From the NCBI GenBank assembly GCA_947630005.1, contig CANRGB010000016.1:1-39460 (forward strand): a DNA stretch of 39,460 bases, given 5' to 3'. The notes beneath the pieces are model-generated. The model ran no database searches. It saw nothing but the letters and a program-made list of their open reading frames with translations, and was not told where the DNA came from. Origin of the DNA: an uncultured Lachnospiraceae bacterium (lineage in GTDB: Bacteria; Bacillota; Clostridia; Lachnospirales; Lachnospiraceae). Both the position numbers and the translations under genes were made by a program. Shown piece after piece: positions 16,208-23,866 of this stretch (positions within the stretch are counted from its first letter, which is position 1; the number at the start of each line of letters is the position of its first letter).

Positions 16208-16272
16208 GTCCGCTCTCCTTTTCTTCTTCTGATCCTATGCAGCATGAATAGTTTCTTCCGTTTCTGTCCAGA

Positions 16273-16301
16273 ATTATATCAGCAGCCCCCAAACATTTCA
16301 A
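16273..16301 (-). promoter_or_regulatory. Sigma-A promoter of the amylosucrase-like gene
   Basis: On the minus strand, TTGAAA (plus 16296-16301) and TATAAT (plus 16273-16278) are separated by 17 nt. The divergent ldhA promoter is not clear in the same 125-bp gap. Confidence 0.75.
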
Positions 16302-16332
16302 GACCCTGTTAATATAAGGAGAGCAGTCTGAT

Positions 16333-17340
16333 ATGAAACTTTTATTTTACGATACAAAAAGCTATGACCGGGAATCATTCTGCAGGCAGCTGGTAAATTT
16401 TCCTGACATCGAGATCGATTATCTGAACGGCGACCTTACGCCCCGCTCCGCGGTCATCGCCAGAGGGTATGACGGCGTCTGCGCTTTCGTCAGCTCGGAC
16501 GTGGGCGCGCGCACACTGGAGCTTCTGGATTCTTACGGCGTCCGCCTCGTACTGATGCGCTGCGCCGGATTCAACAACGTCGACCTGAAAACAGCCGCCA
16601 GACTCGGAATCCGCGTGCTCCGCGTTCCCGGCTATTCCCCGGAGGCAGTCGCGGAACACGCCATGACGCTCGCGCTCGCAGCCAACCGCCACGTCCACAA
16701 GTCCTACGTCAAAGTGCGGGAAAATGACTTCAGCCTCAGCGGCCTGATGGGAATAAATTTCTTTCGGAAAACGGCCGGCATCATCGGGACAGGAAAAATC
16801 GGATCCGCGATGGCACGGATCTGCCGCGGGTTCGGAATGGAAGTCCTCGCATATGATATCTGTGAAAATCCCGCCGCGGGACCTGTAAAGTACGTCGCGC
16901 TCGACGAACTGCTCGCCCAAAGCGATCTCATCTCTCTTCACTGTCCGCTGACCGAAGAAAACTATCATCTGATCTGCCGCGACACGATCCGGAAAATGAA
17001 AGACGGCGTCATCTTTGTCAACACCTCCCGCGGAGGGCTGGTCAAAACCGCGGACCTGATTGAGGGAATCCAGGACAGAAAATTTTTCGCGGTCGGTCTG
17101 GACGTCTACGAGGAAGAGGCGGCAAACGTATTTGAGGACCGTTCCGATGAAATTCTGGAAAACTCGGAGACAGCCAGGCTCCTCTCGTTCCCGAACGTGA
17201 TCATCACGTCGCATCAGGGGTTTTTCACAAAGGAGGCACTGGCCGCTATCAGCCAGGTCACACTGGAAAACGCGCGCGCTTATATCGAGGGAAGAGAGAC
17301 GCCGAACGAAATACGGGAACCCGGCGCTGCCTGCACATGA
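16333..17340 (+). CDS. ldhA: D-lactate dehydrogenase (D-2-hydroxyacid dehydrogenase family)
   Basis: 335 aa NAD-dependent enzyme reducing pyruvate to D-lactate, a fermentative NADH sink. The Rossmann motif is GTGKIG (152-157). Family active-site segments are MRCAGFNNVDL (75-85), GYSPEAVAEHAMTLALAANR (100-119), the substrate-binding Arg in NTSRGGLVKT, the Glu in GLDVYEEE and the catalytic His in TSHQGFFTKEAL. These match the LdhA branch more closely than glycerate or phosphoglycerate dehydrogenases. The SD AAGGAGAG lies 9 nt before the ATG. It is divergent from the amylosucrase-like gene and probably monocistronic. A related 2-hydroxyacid substrate remains possible. Confidence 0.88.
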   Translation: MKLLFYDTKSYDRESFCRQLVNFPDIEIDYLNGDLTPRSAVIARGYDGVCAFVSSDVGARTLELLDSYGVRLVLMRCAGFNNVDLKTAARLGIRVLRVPGYSPEAVAEHAMTLALAANRHVHKSYVKVRENDFSLSGLMGINFFRKTAGIIGTGKIGSAMARICRGFGMEVLAYDICENPAAGPVKYVALDELLAQSDLISLHCPLTEENYHLICRDTIRKMKDGVIFVNTSRGGLVKTADLIEGIQDRKFFAVGLDVYEEEAANVFEDRSDEILENSETARLLSFPNVIITSHQGFFTKEALAAISQVTLENARAYIEGRETPNEIREPGAACT

Positions 17341-17375
17341 CGGATTCCCGCAAAATGACTGTTTTCAAATTTTCA

Positions 17376-17393
17376 TGCCGGGCATGCCCGGCA
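17376..17393. other. Perfect 18-bp palindrome between convergent ldhA and cobT
   Basis: TGCCGGGCATGCCCGGCA can form a GCCGGG-CATG-CCCGGC hairpin on either strand. No T-run follows on either side, so a terminator role is possible but weak. Confidence 0.4.
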
Positions 17394-17421
17394 GCACCAT
17401 GAATAAAAGCCCGCGGTTCGT

Positions 17422-18477
17422 TTAAAGCGGCTGATATGCTTCCACGCTGATCTGATCGAACGTGCTCATCTCCCGGTAAATCACATTCGCCATCTCGATC
17501 AGCGGAAACGCGGCCACCGCGCCGCTCCCCTCTCCAAGGCAAAGACCGCCGTCGATCGCCGGTTCCAGATCCAGTTCCCGCAGGATACGGCGGGCCGCGG
17601 GTTCCTTTGACACATGCGTGGCAAGCATGTAATCTCTGGCGCGCGGACAGAGCCGCACGGCAAGCAGAGCCGCCACGGACGAGATAAAGCCGTCGATCAG
17701 CACGGGAAGATGAAAATACGCGCCGCCAAGATAGATTCCGGCCATGCCGGCAATGTCAAAGCCTCCCACGCAGGAAAGAACCGTGAGCGGATCTTTTCGG
17801 GTCAGATCCCAGCGGCCGACCGCCTCGCTGATCACCTGGATCTTGCGTCTGAGTCCCTGCGCGGACAGTCCCGCGCCGCGCCCGGTCATCTCTTCGGCCG
17901 GAACGCCCAGAAGCGAGGCCGCCACCGCGCTGGAGGTCGTCGTATTTCCGATCCCCATCTCCCCTGTCGCGATCAGACAGTATCCCTGCTCTTTCAGCTC
18001 TTCGACAAGATGGATTCCCGTCTCGATTGTCCGGACCGCTTCCTCTCTTGTCATCGCGGGTTCTTTCGCGAAATTCTTTGTCCCATAGGCGACCTTCCGC
18101 TTTTCCACCCTCGGCGTGTCGACTGCCATTCCGATATCGATCGGAAAAATATCCGCGCCGGTCTCACGGCACATAATCGCGGCGCAGGATTTCTCATCCA
18201 GGAAATTTTCGGCGACGATCGCCGTCACCTCCTGGCCTGTCTGCGTCACGCCTTCTTCCACGACGCCGTTGTCGGCGCAGAGCGGCACCAGGATCTTCTT
18301 TTCGGTCCTGACCTGCGCGGTATGCTGCGCCGCCGCGATGCGGGCGACGGCGTCTTCCATCCAGCCGAGACTGTGCAGCGGTTTCGCAATGCTGTCCCAG
18401 CGCTTCCGGCAGAGCCGCTCCGCCTCCTGATCTCCCGGATCAATATTTTCCAGCACTTTTTCCAATGTCAGCTCCAT
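17422..18477 (-). CDS. cobT: Nicotinate-nucleotide-dimethylbenzimidazole phosphoribosyltransferase
   Basis: Activates the lower-ligand base (dimethylbenzimidazole or an analogue) to its alpha-ribotide for cobamide assembly; 351 aa, normal length. Motifs include the N-terminal RWDSIAKPLHSLG, ADNGVVEEGVTQTGQEVT, the phosphate-binding GEMGIGNTTTSSA and the C-terminal LGEGSGAVAAFPL with the catalytic glutamate. The ATG at 18477 has GAGGAG 6 nt upstream. It follows pyrD by about 100 bp with a small hairpin between, so it may be the last gene of the pyrimidine unit or separately expressed. No other cobalamin genes and no cobalamin riboswitch are visible. Confidence 0.95.
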   Translation of the reverse strand: MELTLEKVLENIDPGDQEAERLCRKRWDSIAKPLHSLGWMEDAVARIAAAQHTAQVRTEKKILVPLCADNGVVEEGVTQTGQEVTAIVAENFLDEKSCAAIMCRETGADIFPIDIGMAVDTPRVEKRKVAYGTKNFAKEPAMTREEAVRTIETGIHLVEELKEQGYCLIATGEMGIGNTTTSSAVAASLLGVPAEEMTGRGAGLSAQGLRRKIQVISEAVGRWDLTRKDPLTVLSCVGGFDIAGMAGIYLGGAYFHLPVLIDGFISSVAALLAVRLCPRARDYMLATHVSKEPAARRILRELDLEPAIDGGLCLGEGSGAVAAFPLIEMANVIYREMSTFDQISVEAYQPL

Positions 18478-18576
18478 TTTTCTCTCCTCTGTTCTTTTCT
18501 CTCTCAGCTTATCGGCGAAATAATTTCCGCAAAGACGGAAAAGGGATCCGAAGACGCCGCCCGTCTCTTCTGCCGG

Positions 18577-19482
18577 TCATCTCACGGTCCCGATCAGTTC
18601 CCGCACGGATTCTGCCTTCTGTTCCTCCAGGTAACGTTCGATTCCGCTGATGACCTCCAGCGTCGTCCTGGGATTGCGGAAATTTGCGGTACCCACCGAC
18701 ACGGCCGCCGCGCCTGCAAGGATAAATTCCAGCGCGTCTTCCGCGTCCTCAATTCCGCCCATCCCGATAATCGGGATTTTTACCGCCTGCGCCGTCTGCC
18801 AGACCATGCGCACCGCGATCGGATGAATCGCCGGGCCGGACACGCCGCCGGTCTTGTTCGCCAGAGCAAAGGTGCGGCGGTTCACATCGATCTTCATGCC
18901 GGTCAGCGTATTGATCAGCGACACCGCGTCGGCGCCGCCCGCCTCCGCCGCCCGCGCAATCTCCGTGATATCCGTGACATTCGGGCTCAGTTTCATGATC
19001 ACCGGCTGCTTCGCATGGCGTTTGATCTCCTTTGTGATGGCTTCCACGGACGCCGGATTCTGACCGAAAGATATTCCTCCGCACCTGACATTCGGGCAGG
19101 AAATATTGATCTCAAGCAGATCGGCCGGCTCATCTCTCAGCCGTTCCGTTACCTCGCAGTAATCCTCCGTCGTTCTGCCGCAGACATTGACAATCACCTT
19201 CGTGTCAAACTGCGCAAGAAACGGGAGATCCCGCGCGCAGAATGTCTCGATCCCCGGATTCTGAAGGCCGATCGCGTTCATCATGCCGCCTGGCGTCTCG
19301 GCGATCCTCGGCGTCGGATTGCCGGGCCAGGGAACGTTCGCCACGCCCTTCGTGACCACGGCTCCCAGTTTGGAGAGATCGATCAGCTCACTGTACTCCA
19401 TCCCGGAGCCAAAAGTCCCGGAAGCCGTCATCACCGGATTTTTCAGCTCGACGCCCGCTATGTTTACTCTCATATCCTTCAT
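18577..19482 (-). CDS. pyrD: Dihydroorotate dehydrogenase, catalytic subunit (class 1B)
   Basis: FMN-containing subunit that oxidises dihydroorotate to orotate, passing electrons to PyrK and NAD+. 301 aa. Conserved elements are NPVMTASGTFG, the NISCPNV segment with the catalytic cysteine, KLSPNVTDI, NTLTGMKID and the C-terminal phosphate-binding GMGGIEDAEDALEFILAGA. The ATG at 19482 follows GGAGGAG and overlaps the pyrK stop (ATGA), a coupled start typical of PyrK/PyrDB pairs; an upstream extension is open but unsupported. Confidence 0.95.
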   Translation of the reverse strand: MKDMRVNIAGVELKNPVMTASGTFGSGMEYSELIDLSKLGAVVTKGVANVPWPGNPTPRIAETPGGMMNAIGLQNPGIETFCARDLPFLAQFDTKVIVNVCGRTTEDYCEVTERLRDEPADLLEINISCPNVRCGGISFGQNPASVEAITKEIKRHAKQPVIMKLSPNVTDITEIARAAEAGGADAVSLINTLTGMKIDVNRRTFALANKTGGVSGPAIHPIAVRMVWQTAQAVKIPIIGMGGIEDAEDALEFILAGAAAVSVGTANFRNPRTTLEVISGIERYLEEQKAESVRELIGTVR

Positions 19483-20258
19483 AGTTCGATCTCCTCCGCC
19501 CGGAAAACCGGACCGTCTTTGCATATTCTTTTGTTATGTACCTGCGAGTGGCCGTCAATCTCCGTGGATCTGCAGACGCAGGCCAGACAGGCCCCGATGC
19601 CGCAGGCCATCCTCTCTTCCATCGATATCCAGCATTCAATTTTGTTTTCAGCCGCGTAAGCCTTCAGCGCGCGCAGCATCGGGGCGGGCCCGCAGGCGTA
19701 GATCACGTCGGCTTCCAGCTGGTTTTCCCGGATACAGTCGAGCACGTTTCCCTTTATTCCCGCGCTCCCGCTCTCCGTCGCGCAGTAAAAGGAACCATGC
19801 CGCGAAAGCTCCTCCACGAGGAACTGTTCTTCCCGGTATCCGGCGACCGTCAGCGCCTCTCCCTCAAGCTCGGCGGCCAGCTGTACCAGGGGCGGAATCC
19901 CGATTCCCCCTCCGATCAGAAGCGCCTTTTTGCCGGCCGGGCACCGCTCAATCGGAAACCCGTTTCCAAGCGGTCCGAGCAGTTCCAGCGTATCGCCGGC
20001 GGTACAGCGGGAAAATTCCTTTGTCCCCTCTCCCGCGATACGGTAGACCAGCCGTATCGCCCCCTGGCCGCGGTCGGTCTCACAGATACTGATCGGTCTT
20101 GGAAGCAGCCTGCTTTTGTCGCGGCAGTACACGGAGACAAACTGCCCGGGCCCTGCCGTTTTTGCGATCTGCGGACTGTAAAGCCACATGCTGTATATGT
20201 TATCTGCAATCTCATCCTGGGAGAGCAGTCTTGCTTTTTCCATAAATTTTTCCGACAT
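19479..20258 (-). CDS. pyrK: Dihydroorotate dehydrogenase B, electron transfer subunit
   Basis: 259 aa FAD and [2Fe-2S] protein that links PyrD to NAD+. The FAD-binding motif is LLPRPISI, the NAD-binding loop GGGIGIPPL, and the C-terminal cluster ligands lie in ACGIGACLACVC plus a later cysteine in RICKDGP. GAGGAGG precedes the ATG at 20258 and overlaps the end of pyrF 10 nt away. The gene order pyrF-pyrK-pyrD is one transcription unit. Confidence 0.95.
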   Translation of the reverse strand: MSEKFMEKARLLSQDEIADNIYSMWLYSPQIAKTAGPGQFVSVYCRDKSRLLPRPISICETDRGQGAIRLVYRIAGEGTKEFSRCTAGDTLELLGPLGNGFPIERCPAGKKALLIGGGIGIPPLVQLAAELEGEALTVAGYREEQFLVEELSRHGSFYCATESGSAGIKGNVLDCIRENQLEADVIYACGPAPMLRALKAYAAENKIECWISMEERMACGIGACLACVCRSTEIDGHSQVHNKRICKDGPVFRAEEIEL

Positions 20259-20268
20259 ATCCGCCTCC

Positions 20269-21195
20269 TCAACGATTCTGCAGCGCCTGGCCGATATCCG
20301 CGATCATATCTTCCACAGCGGCCCGGCTTGCCTCGGCAAAGTGCTCCTCGCCGCAGGCACGGTATTTCTCCTGCATCCACGCCGCAATGATTCCGCGGGA
20401 AGAATTTACGATGGCCCCCAGTCCGTCCTCATTAAAATAATGAACAAGATCCGCCGCTTTTCCGCCCTGCGCTCCGTATCCCGGGACGAGTATATAACAG
20501 TTCGGCATCACCTTGCGCAGGACTTTCCCCATCTCAGGGTAAGTGGCTCCGACGACGGCTCCGACGTAGCTGTAGCGTTCTCCCATACAGGAATCCGCCC
20601 ACTCCGCCACTTTTTCGCCGACCAGTTCATACAGCGGCCTGCCGTCGATCAGGCGGTCCTGGAATTCTCCGCTCGAAGGATTGGAAGTCTTTACGAGAAC
20701 AAAGATTCCCTTCTTCTCCTTTCTGCAGACCTCAAGAAACGGCTGCACTCCGTCAGAACCAAGATACGGATTCACGGTCGCGAAATCCTCCCCGAACGGC
20801 GTCAGCACCTGGCTTCCGATCTCCACGTTTCCAAGATGCGCCGCCGCGTAGGCCGCCGAAGTGGAACCGATATCTCCGCGCTTCACATCGCCGATCACCA
20901 CAAGCCCCCTGCTCTTGCAGTAATCGACCGTCCTCTTGAATGTCTGAAGCCCGGGAATTCCAAACTGCTCATACATCGCGATCTGCGGTTTGACAGCCGG
21001 TATCAGATCATAAATTTCATCCACAATCGCCTTGTTGAACTGCCAGACTGCTTCCGCCGCTCCCTCAAGCGTCTCGCCGAACTCAATAAAAGCCTTCCGG
21101 CGGATCTGTTCCGGAATAAATTTCATCATGGGATCAAGTCCCACGACGATCGGAGCGTTTGTCTTTTGAATGTTCGCAATCAGTTTTTGAATCAT
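20269..21195 (-). CDS. pyrF: Orotidine 5'-phosphate decarboxylase
   Basis: Final step to UMP. 308 aa, the longer subtype common in Clostridia, actinobacteria and others, instead of the ~240-aa Bacillus type. The catalytic DxKxxD array is Asp103-Lys105-Asp108 in GDVKRGDIGST; the N-terminal VVGLDPMM and the C-terminal VNSSRGII phosphate loop are also present. AAAGGAGAG precedes the ATG at 21195. Only 15 nt separate it from the upstream glycosyltransferase gene, so it either shares that transcript or has a promoter inside the gene. No PyrR-type attenuator is visible. Confidence 0.95.
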   Translation of the reverse strand: MIQKLIANIQKTNAPIVVGLDPMMKFIPEQIRRKAFIEFGETLEGAAEAVWQFNKAIVDEIYDLIPAVKPQIAMYEQFGIPGLQTFKRTVDYCKSRGLVVIGDVKRGDIGSTSAAYAAAHLGNVEIGSQVLTPFGEDFATVNPYLGSDGVQPFLEVCRKEKKGIFVLVKTSNPSSGEFQDRLIDGRPLYELVGEKVAEWADSCMGERYSYVGAVVGATYPEMGKVLRKVMPNCYILVPGYGAQGGKAADLVHYFNEDGLGAIVNSSRGIIAAWMQEKYRACGEEHFAEASRAAVEDMIADIGQALQNR

Positions 21196-21210
21196 GCCGT
21201 CTCTCCTTTG

Positions 21211-21978
21211 TTAAATTTTCTTTTTATATGAAAAAAGATATTTTCGTACTCCGTTTGCCGCGTAGGCCGCAAAACAAAGCCCGGATTTCAGATAGCCGAA
21301 TCCGAGATAGCGGTATACCCGAAAGGTCATACGGGCGGAATGAAGCTTGTTTCCGGATTTTCCTTCTGAGGAGAGGCGGTATTTCAAAAGCGGCTCGTTC
21401 ACCGCCGCCGCTCTCCCGTATTTTGCCAGGATGCGCAGCCAGGTAATGTAGTCCTCGTGGCTGTCCTCATGTTCCATCGGAAATTCTGATGCCACATCCG
21501 CGCGCAGAACAACGGAGGAACAGTTGATGCAGTTGTGAAGCAGAAGGCTCCGGTACGTAATTTCGGACCGGACCCCGATGACTCTCCCCGTACATTCCCC
21601 TTCCGGTGTCGTCAGTTCTCTCCCGGTGGAACATAAGACGACGCCTGTCCGCTCTATCAGGTCCATCTGTTTCCTAAGCTTATCCTTCTCCCACCAGTCA
21701 TCCGCGTCCAGAAACGCGATATAGTCCCCGCCGGCAAGTCCTACTCCGCGGTTGCGGCTCCCGGCGGCCCCGAGACTGCTTTCGTTCCTGTAATAATGAA
21801 AAAACGGAAGCTTCCGGTAAGGCTCCAGAACTTCGGACAGATTGTCCGGAGAACAGTCGTCAATCACCAGAATCTCGAGCGGAACCTCCTGTTCCAGCAC
21901 CGAATCCAGTGCGCGCGCGATCGTTCCGGCGCAGCGGTACGCCGGAATCACAACGGAAACCAGTTTGTTCTCTTCCAT
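21211..21978 (-). CDS. Glycosyltransferase family 2
   Basis: 255 aa GT-A fold transferase acting on the cytoplasmic face in surface polysaccharide assembly. The N-terminal nucleotide-sugar motifs are VVIPAYR (9-15), IDDCSP (39-44) and the metal-binding DADDWW (91-96), with EDYITWL as the probable catalytic-base region. It resembles TuaG-like teichuronic-acid transferases; the sugar is unknown. It follows the sugar-phosphate transferase gene by 18 bp and precedes pyrF by 15 bp. The ATG at 21978 has no strong SD. A 12-bp tandem duplication carries the start region, leaving an out-of-frame ATG 14 nt upstream. Confidence 0.85.
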   Translation of the reverse strand: MEENKLVSVVIPAYRCAGTIARALDSVLEQEVPLEILVIDDCSPDNLSEVLEPYRKLPFFHYYRNESSLGAAGSRNRGVGLAGGDYIAFLDADDWWEKDKLRKQMDLIERTGVVLCSTGRELTTPEGECTGRVIGVRSEITYRSLLLHNCINCSSVVLRADVASEFPMEHEDSHEDYITWLRILAKYGRAAAVNEPLLKYRLSSEGKSGNKLHSARMTFRVYRYLGFGYLKSGLCFAAYAANGVRKYLFSYKKKI

Positions 21979-22000
21979 CTTCTCACACCCATCTTCTCAC
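21975..22000. repeat. 12-bp direct repeat at a gene junction
   Basis: CCATCTTCTCAC occurs at 21975-21986 and 21989-22000, separated by 2 bp. One copy includes the glycosyltransferase start codon, the other the stop codon of the preceding gene. Confidence 0.8.
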
Positions 22001-23403
22001 GCCTTTATTTTCTCCCGGGACTCCGTCCGCTTCTCATTTTTCTGCGAAGCCGTCACCTGCCATTTTTCAACGCCTTCCGCGTTCTCCTTCTGGAACAGGA
22101 TCTTGACGGTCGTCGCGATCAGCTGCAGATCCAGAAGAAACGAGTAGTTCTCAATATAGGTCATGTCCAGCTTCAGCTTGTCGTACGGCGTGGTGCTGTA
22201 CTTTCCGTATACCTGGGCATAACCGGTCAGTCCCGCCTTTACCTTCAGCCGGTAGGAAAACTCCGGTATCTCTTTTGTATACTGCGCGGCGATCTCCGGG
22301 CGTTCCGGCCTGGGACCCACCAGCGACATATCTCCCTCAATGATATTGAGCAGCTGGGGAAGCTCGTCAAAATGAATGTTGCGCAGAATCCGTCCGACCG
22401 GCGTTATGCGGCTGTCGCCCTTTTTGGCGAGGCATGCGCCCTGCTTCTCGGAATCCACGCACATACTGCGGAATTTGTAAACCTGAAACACTTTCCCGTC
22501 CTTTGTAAGCCTGTCCTGCCTGTAAAATACCGGACCTTTGTCGTACAGCTTGATCATCAGAGCGATCAGGAGCATCAGAGGGGAAAGCACGATCAGCATC
22601 AGAATGGAGAAGACCAGATCAAACGCCCGCTTGATCACCTGCTTTTCCACCGTAAGGCCGGAGTTGCGGAACAAAAGCAGCGGCGTGTCAAACAGATGGA
22701 TCTTCTCGGAACTCATGATCATGATATCTGAGATTTTCGGCAGGCAGTAGCAGCGCAGATTCATCTCAAAACAGTACTTCAGGATCAGGTTTCTCTCGTG
22801 CGACGGCAGGTCCCCGATCACCACCGCCTCATATTTTCTGATTTCTTCTTTGATCCGGTCGATTCCGGCGCTGAGAGCGATCGAACCGCCGAACGTATAC
22901 TTGTCGCGCCTCGAGGAAAGCTTTTTTTTCAGTGCGTCAGGGCTGACCGTATCGTAGATCAGAAGCACCTGATGCGGCGGGTAAATGTGCGCGTAGATCA
23001 CACGCATGACCACCACCCAGCACAGCACGGCAAACAGATTGATCCCTGTCACCCAGAGCATCGGAACAATATGCTGCAGAAATTTCCATCTTCCTATCAG
23101 GGCAAGCTGAAGATATGTGATTGCGTTCACCACCAGCACAGAAAATATCTGGGACAGCACGACATCGAGCACACGCAGGTATCCAACCTTAAAAGCGGAA
23201 AAAAGTTTCGAAATCAGAATGACCATCACCGCGTACAGCATGATCAGAGCCCAGTTCCCTCTGAACCAGTAGGTCTTTCCGATAATCTCCTTATGTCCAT
23301 AATATGTGAACCAGGTGCGGGCAAATACGGCCGTCTGGATAGTCACGATCAGGACAGAAGCCAGAAACATCAGCAACCGTTTGTAACGTTCTCTTTTTCT
23401 CAA
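21997..23403 (-). CDS. Undecaprenyl-phosphate sugar-1-phosphate transferase
   Basis: 468 aa polyprenyl glycosylphosphotransferase starting lipid-linked exopolysaccharide or capsule repeat units. About four to five membrane helices (residues ~8-145) precede a Rossmann-like region, then a re-entrant helix (KRAFDLVFSILMLIVLSPLMLLIALM) and the catalytic domain with YRQDRLTKDG, YKFRSM, FDELPQLLNIIEGDMSLVGPRP and KAGLTGYAQVYG, all hallmarks of the WbaP/PglC superfamily. The start is TTG at 23403 with GAGGTG about 7 nt upstream. It is first in a unit with a GT2 gene and pyrFKD, behind a clear promoter at 23436-23464. The sugar (glucose, galactose or an acetamido sugar) cannot be called. Confidence 0.88.
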   Translation of the reverse strand: MRKRERYKRLLMFLASVLIVTIQTAVFARTWFTYYGHKEIIGKTYWFRGNWALIMLYAVMVILISKLFSAFKVGYLRVLDVVLSQIFSVLVVNAITYLQLALIGRWKFLQHIVPMLWVTGINLFAVLCWVVVMRVIYAHIYPPHQVLLIYDTVSPDALKKKLSSRRDKYTFGGSIALSAGIDRIKEEIRKYEAVVIGDLPSHERNLILKYCFEMNLRCYCLPKISDIMIMSSEKIHLFDTPLLLFRNSGLTVEKQVIKRAFDLVFSILMLIVLSPLMLLIALMIKLYDKGPVFYRQDRLTKDGKVFQVYKFRSMCVDSEKQGACLAKKGDSRITPVGRILRNIHFDELPQLLNIIEGDMSLVGPRPERPEIAAQYTKEIPEFSYRLKVKAGLTGYAQVYGKYSTTPYDKLKLDMTYIENYSFLLDLQLIATTVKILFQKENAEGVEKWQVTASQKNEKRTESREKIKA

Positions 23404-23435
23404 ACCTCGTCACCTCATCAGTAATTTATTCATGT

Positions 23436-23464
23436 ATTATAAGATACTTCCCTTTAAATGACAA
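23436..23464 (-). promoter_or_regulatory. Sigma-A promoter of the polysaccharide-pyrimidine unit
   Basis: On the minus strand, TTGTCA (plus 23459-23464) and a consensus TATAAT (plus 23436-23441) are separated by 17 nt. The leader is short (about 25 nt), leaving no room for an attenuator. Confidence 0.8.
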
Positions 23465-23519
23465 CCAGAAAGATTTTTTTCTTCAAAATTTCACATCCGC
23501 CGGTTCCGGAGGTATTCTC

Positions 23520-23728
23520 CATATTACGATGCTGGGGTCAAAAGGTATTTTGCCCCATGATGCCACGAATTGCTCCGCACTTCGTGCTTCCGCAATTCTA
23601 AAACACCTCAAATCCGCGCATTTTTCCATGAAAAATGGCTCCTTTTCGGTGTTTTGGGGGTCTCAGTGTCATGCTTTTCCATGTGAACATGGAACGCATG
23701 ACCTTTCGACCCTGGCATCATATTACGA
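23520..23728. mobile_element. MITE-like folded element with 10-bp target duplications
   Basis: CATATTACGA occurs at 23520-23529 and 23719-23728, flanking a 189-bp core. The core ends are imperfect inverted repeats: ATGCTGGGGTC (23529-23539) against ATGCCAGGGTC read from the other end (23708-23718), 9 of 11 identical. Inside are nested stems GAATTGC/GCAATTC, AAAACACC/GGTGTTTT with CATTTTT/AAAAATG inside, and GTCATGC/GCATGAC with CCATGT/ACATGG inside, so the whole core can fold into a branched cruciform. It codes for no protein. Terminal repeats, direct flanking repeats and size are those of a non-autonomous transposable element; the parent transposase is not in the window. Confidence 0.65.
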
Positions 23729-23759
23729 AAACATTAAGATTTTTTCAATATTGGAAAAC

Positions 23760-23788
23760 TTGATTTCTGCTCTTTCAGACGCTATACT
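23760..23788 (+). promoter_or_regulatory. Sigma-A promoter of the L,D-transpeptidase gene
   Basis: TTGATT (23760-23765) and TATACT (23783-23788) are separated by 17 nt. It starts about 30 bp to the right of the MITE-like element. The untranslated leader is about 70 nt. Confidence 0.7.
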
Positions 23789-23866
23789 GGAAAAGCAGTG
23801 TGGATAAAGGGAAATATTGCTGTCAGTATTTCCGGATTTTGTCATGTTATTCATGGGAGGGGATTT

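Noticed and set aside
17341-18576. Cobalamin riboswitch for cobT
   Set aside because: No B12-box-like sequence or extended conserved leader is present in the 100 bp before cobT.
23520-23728. CRISPR or tandem repeat array
   Set aside because: The repeats are inverted and nested, not regularly spaced direct repeats, and no cas genes are present in the window.
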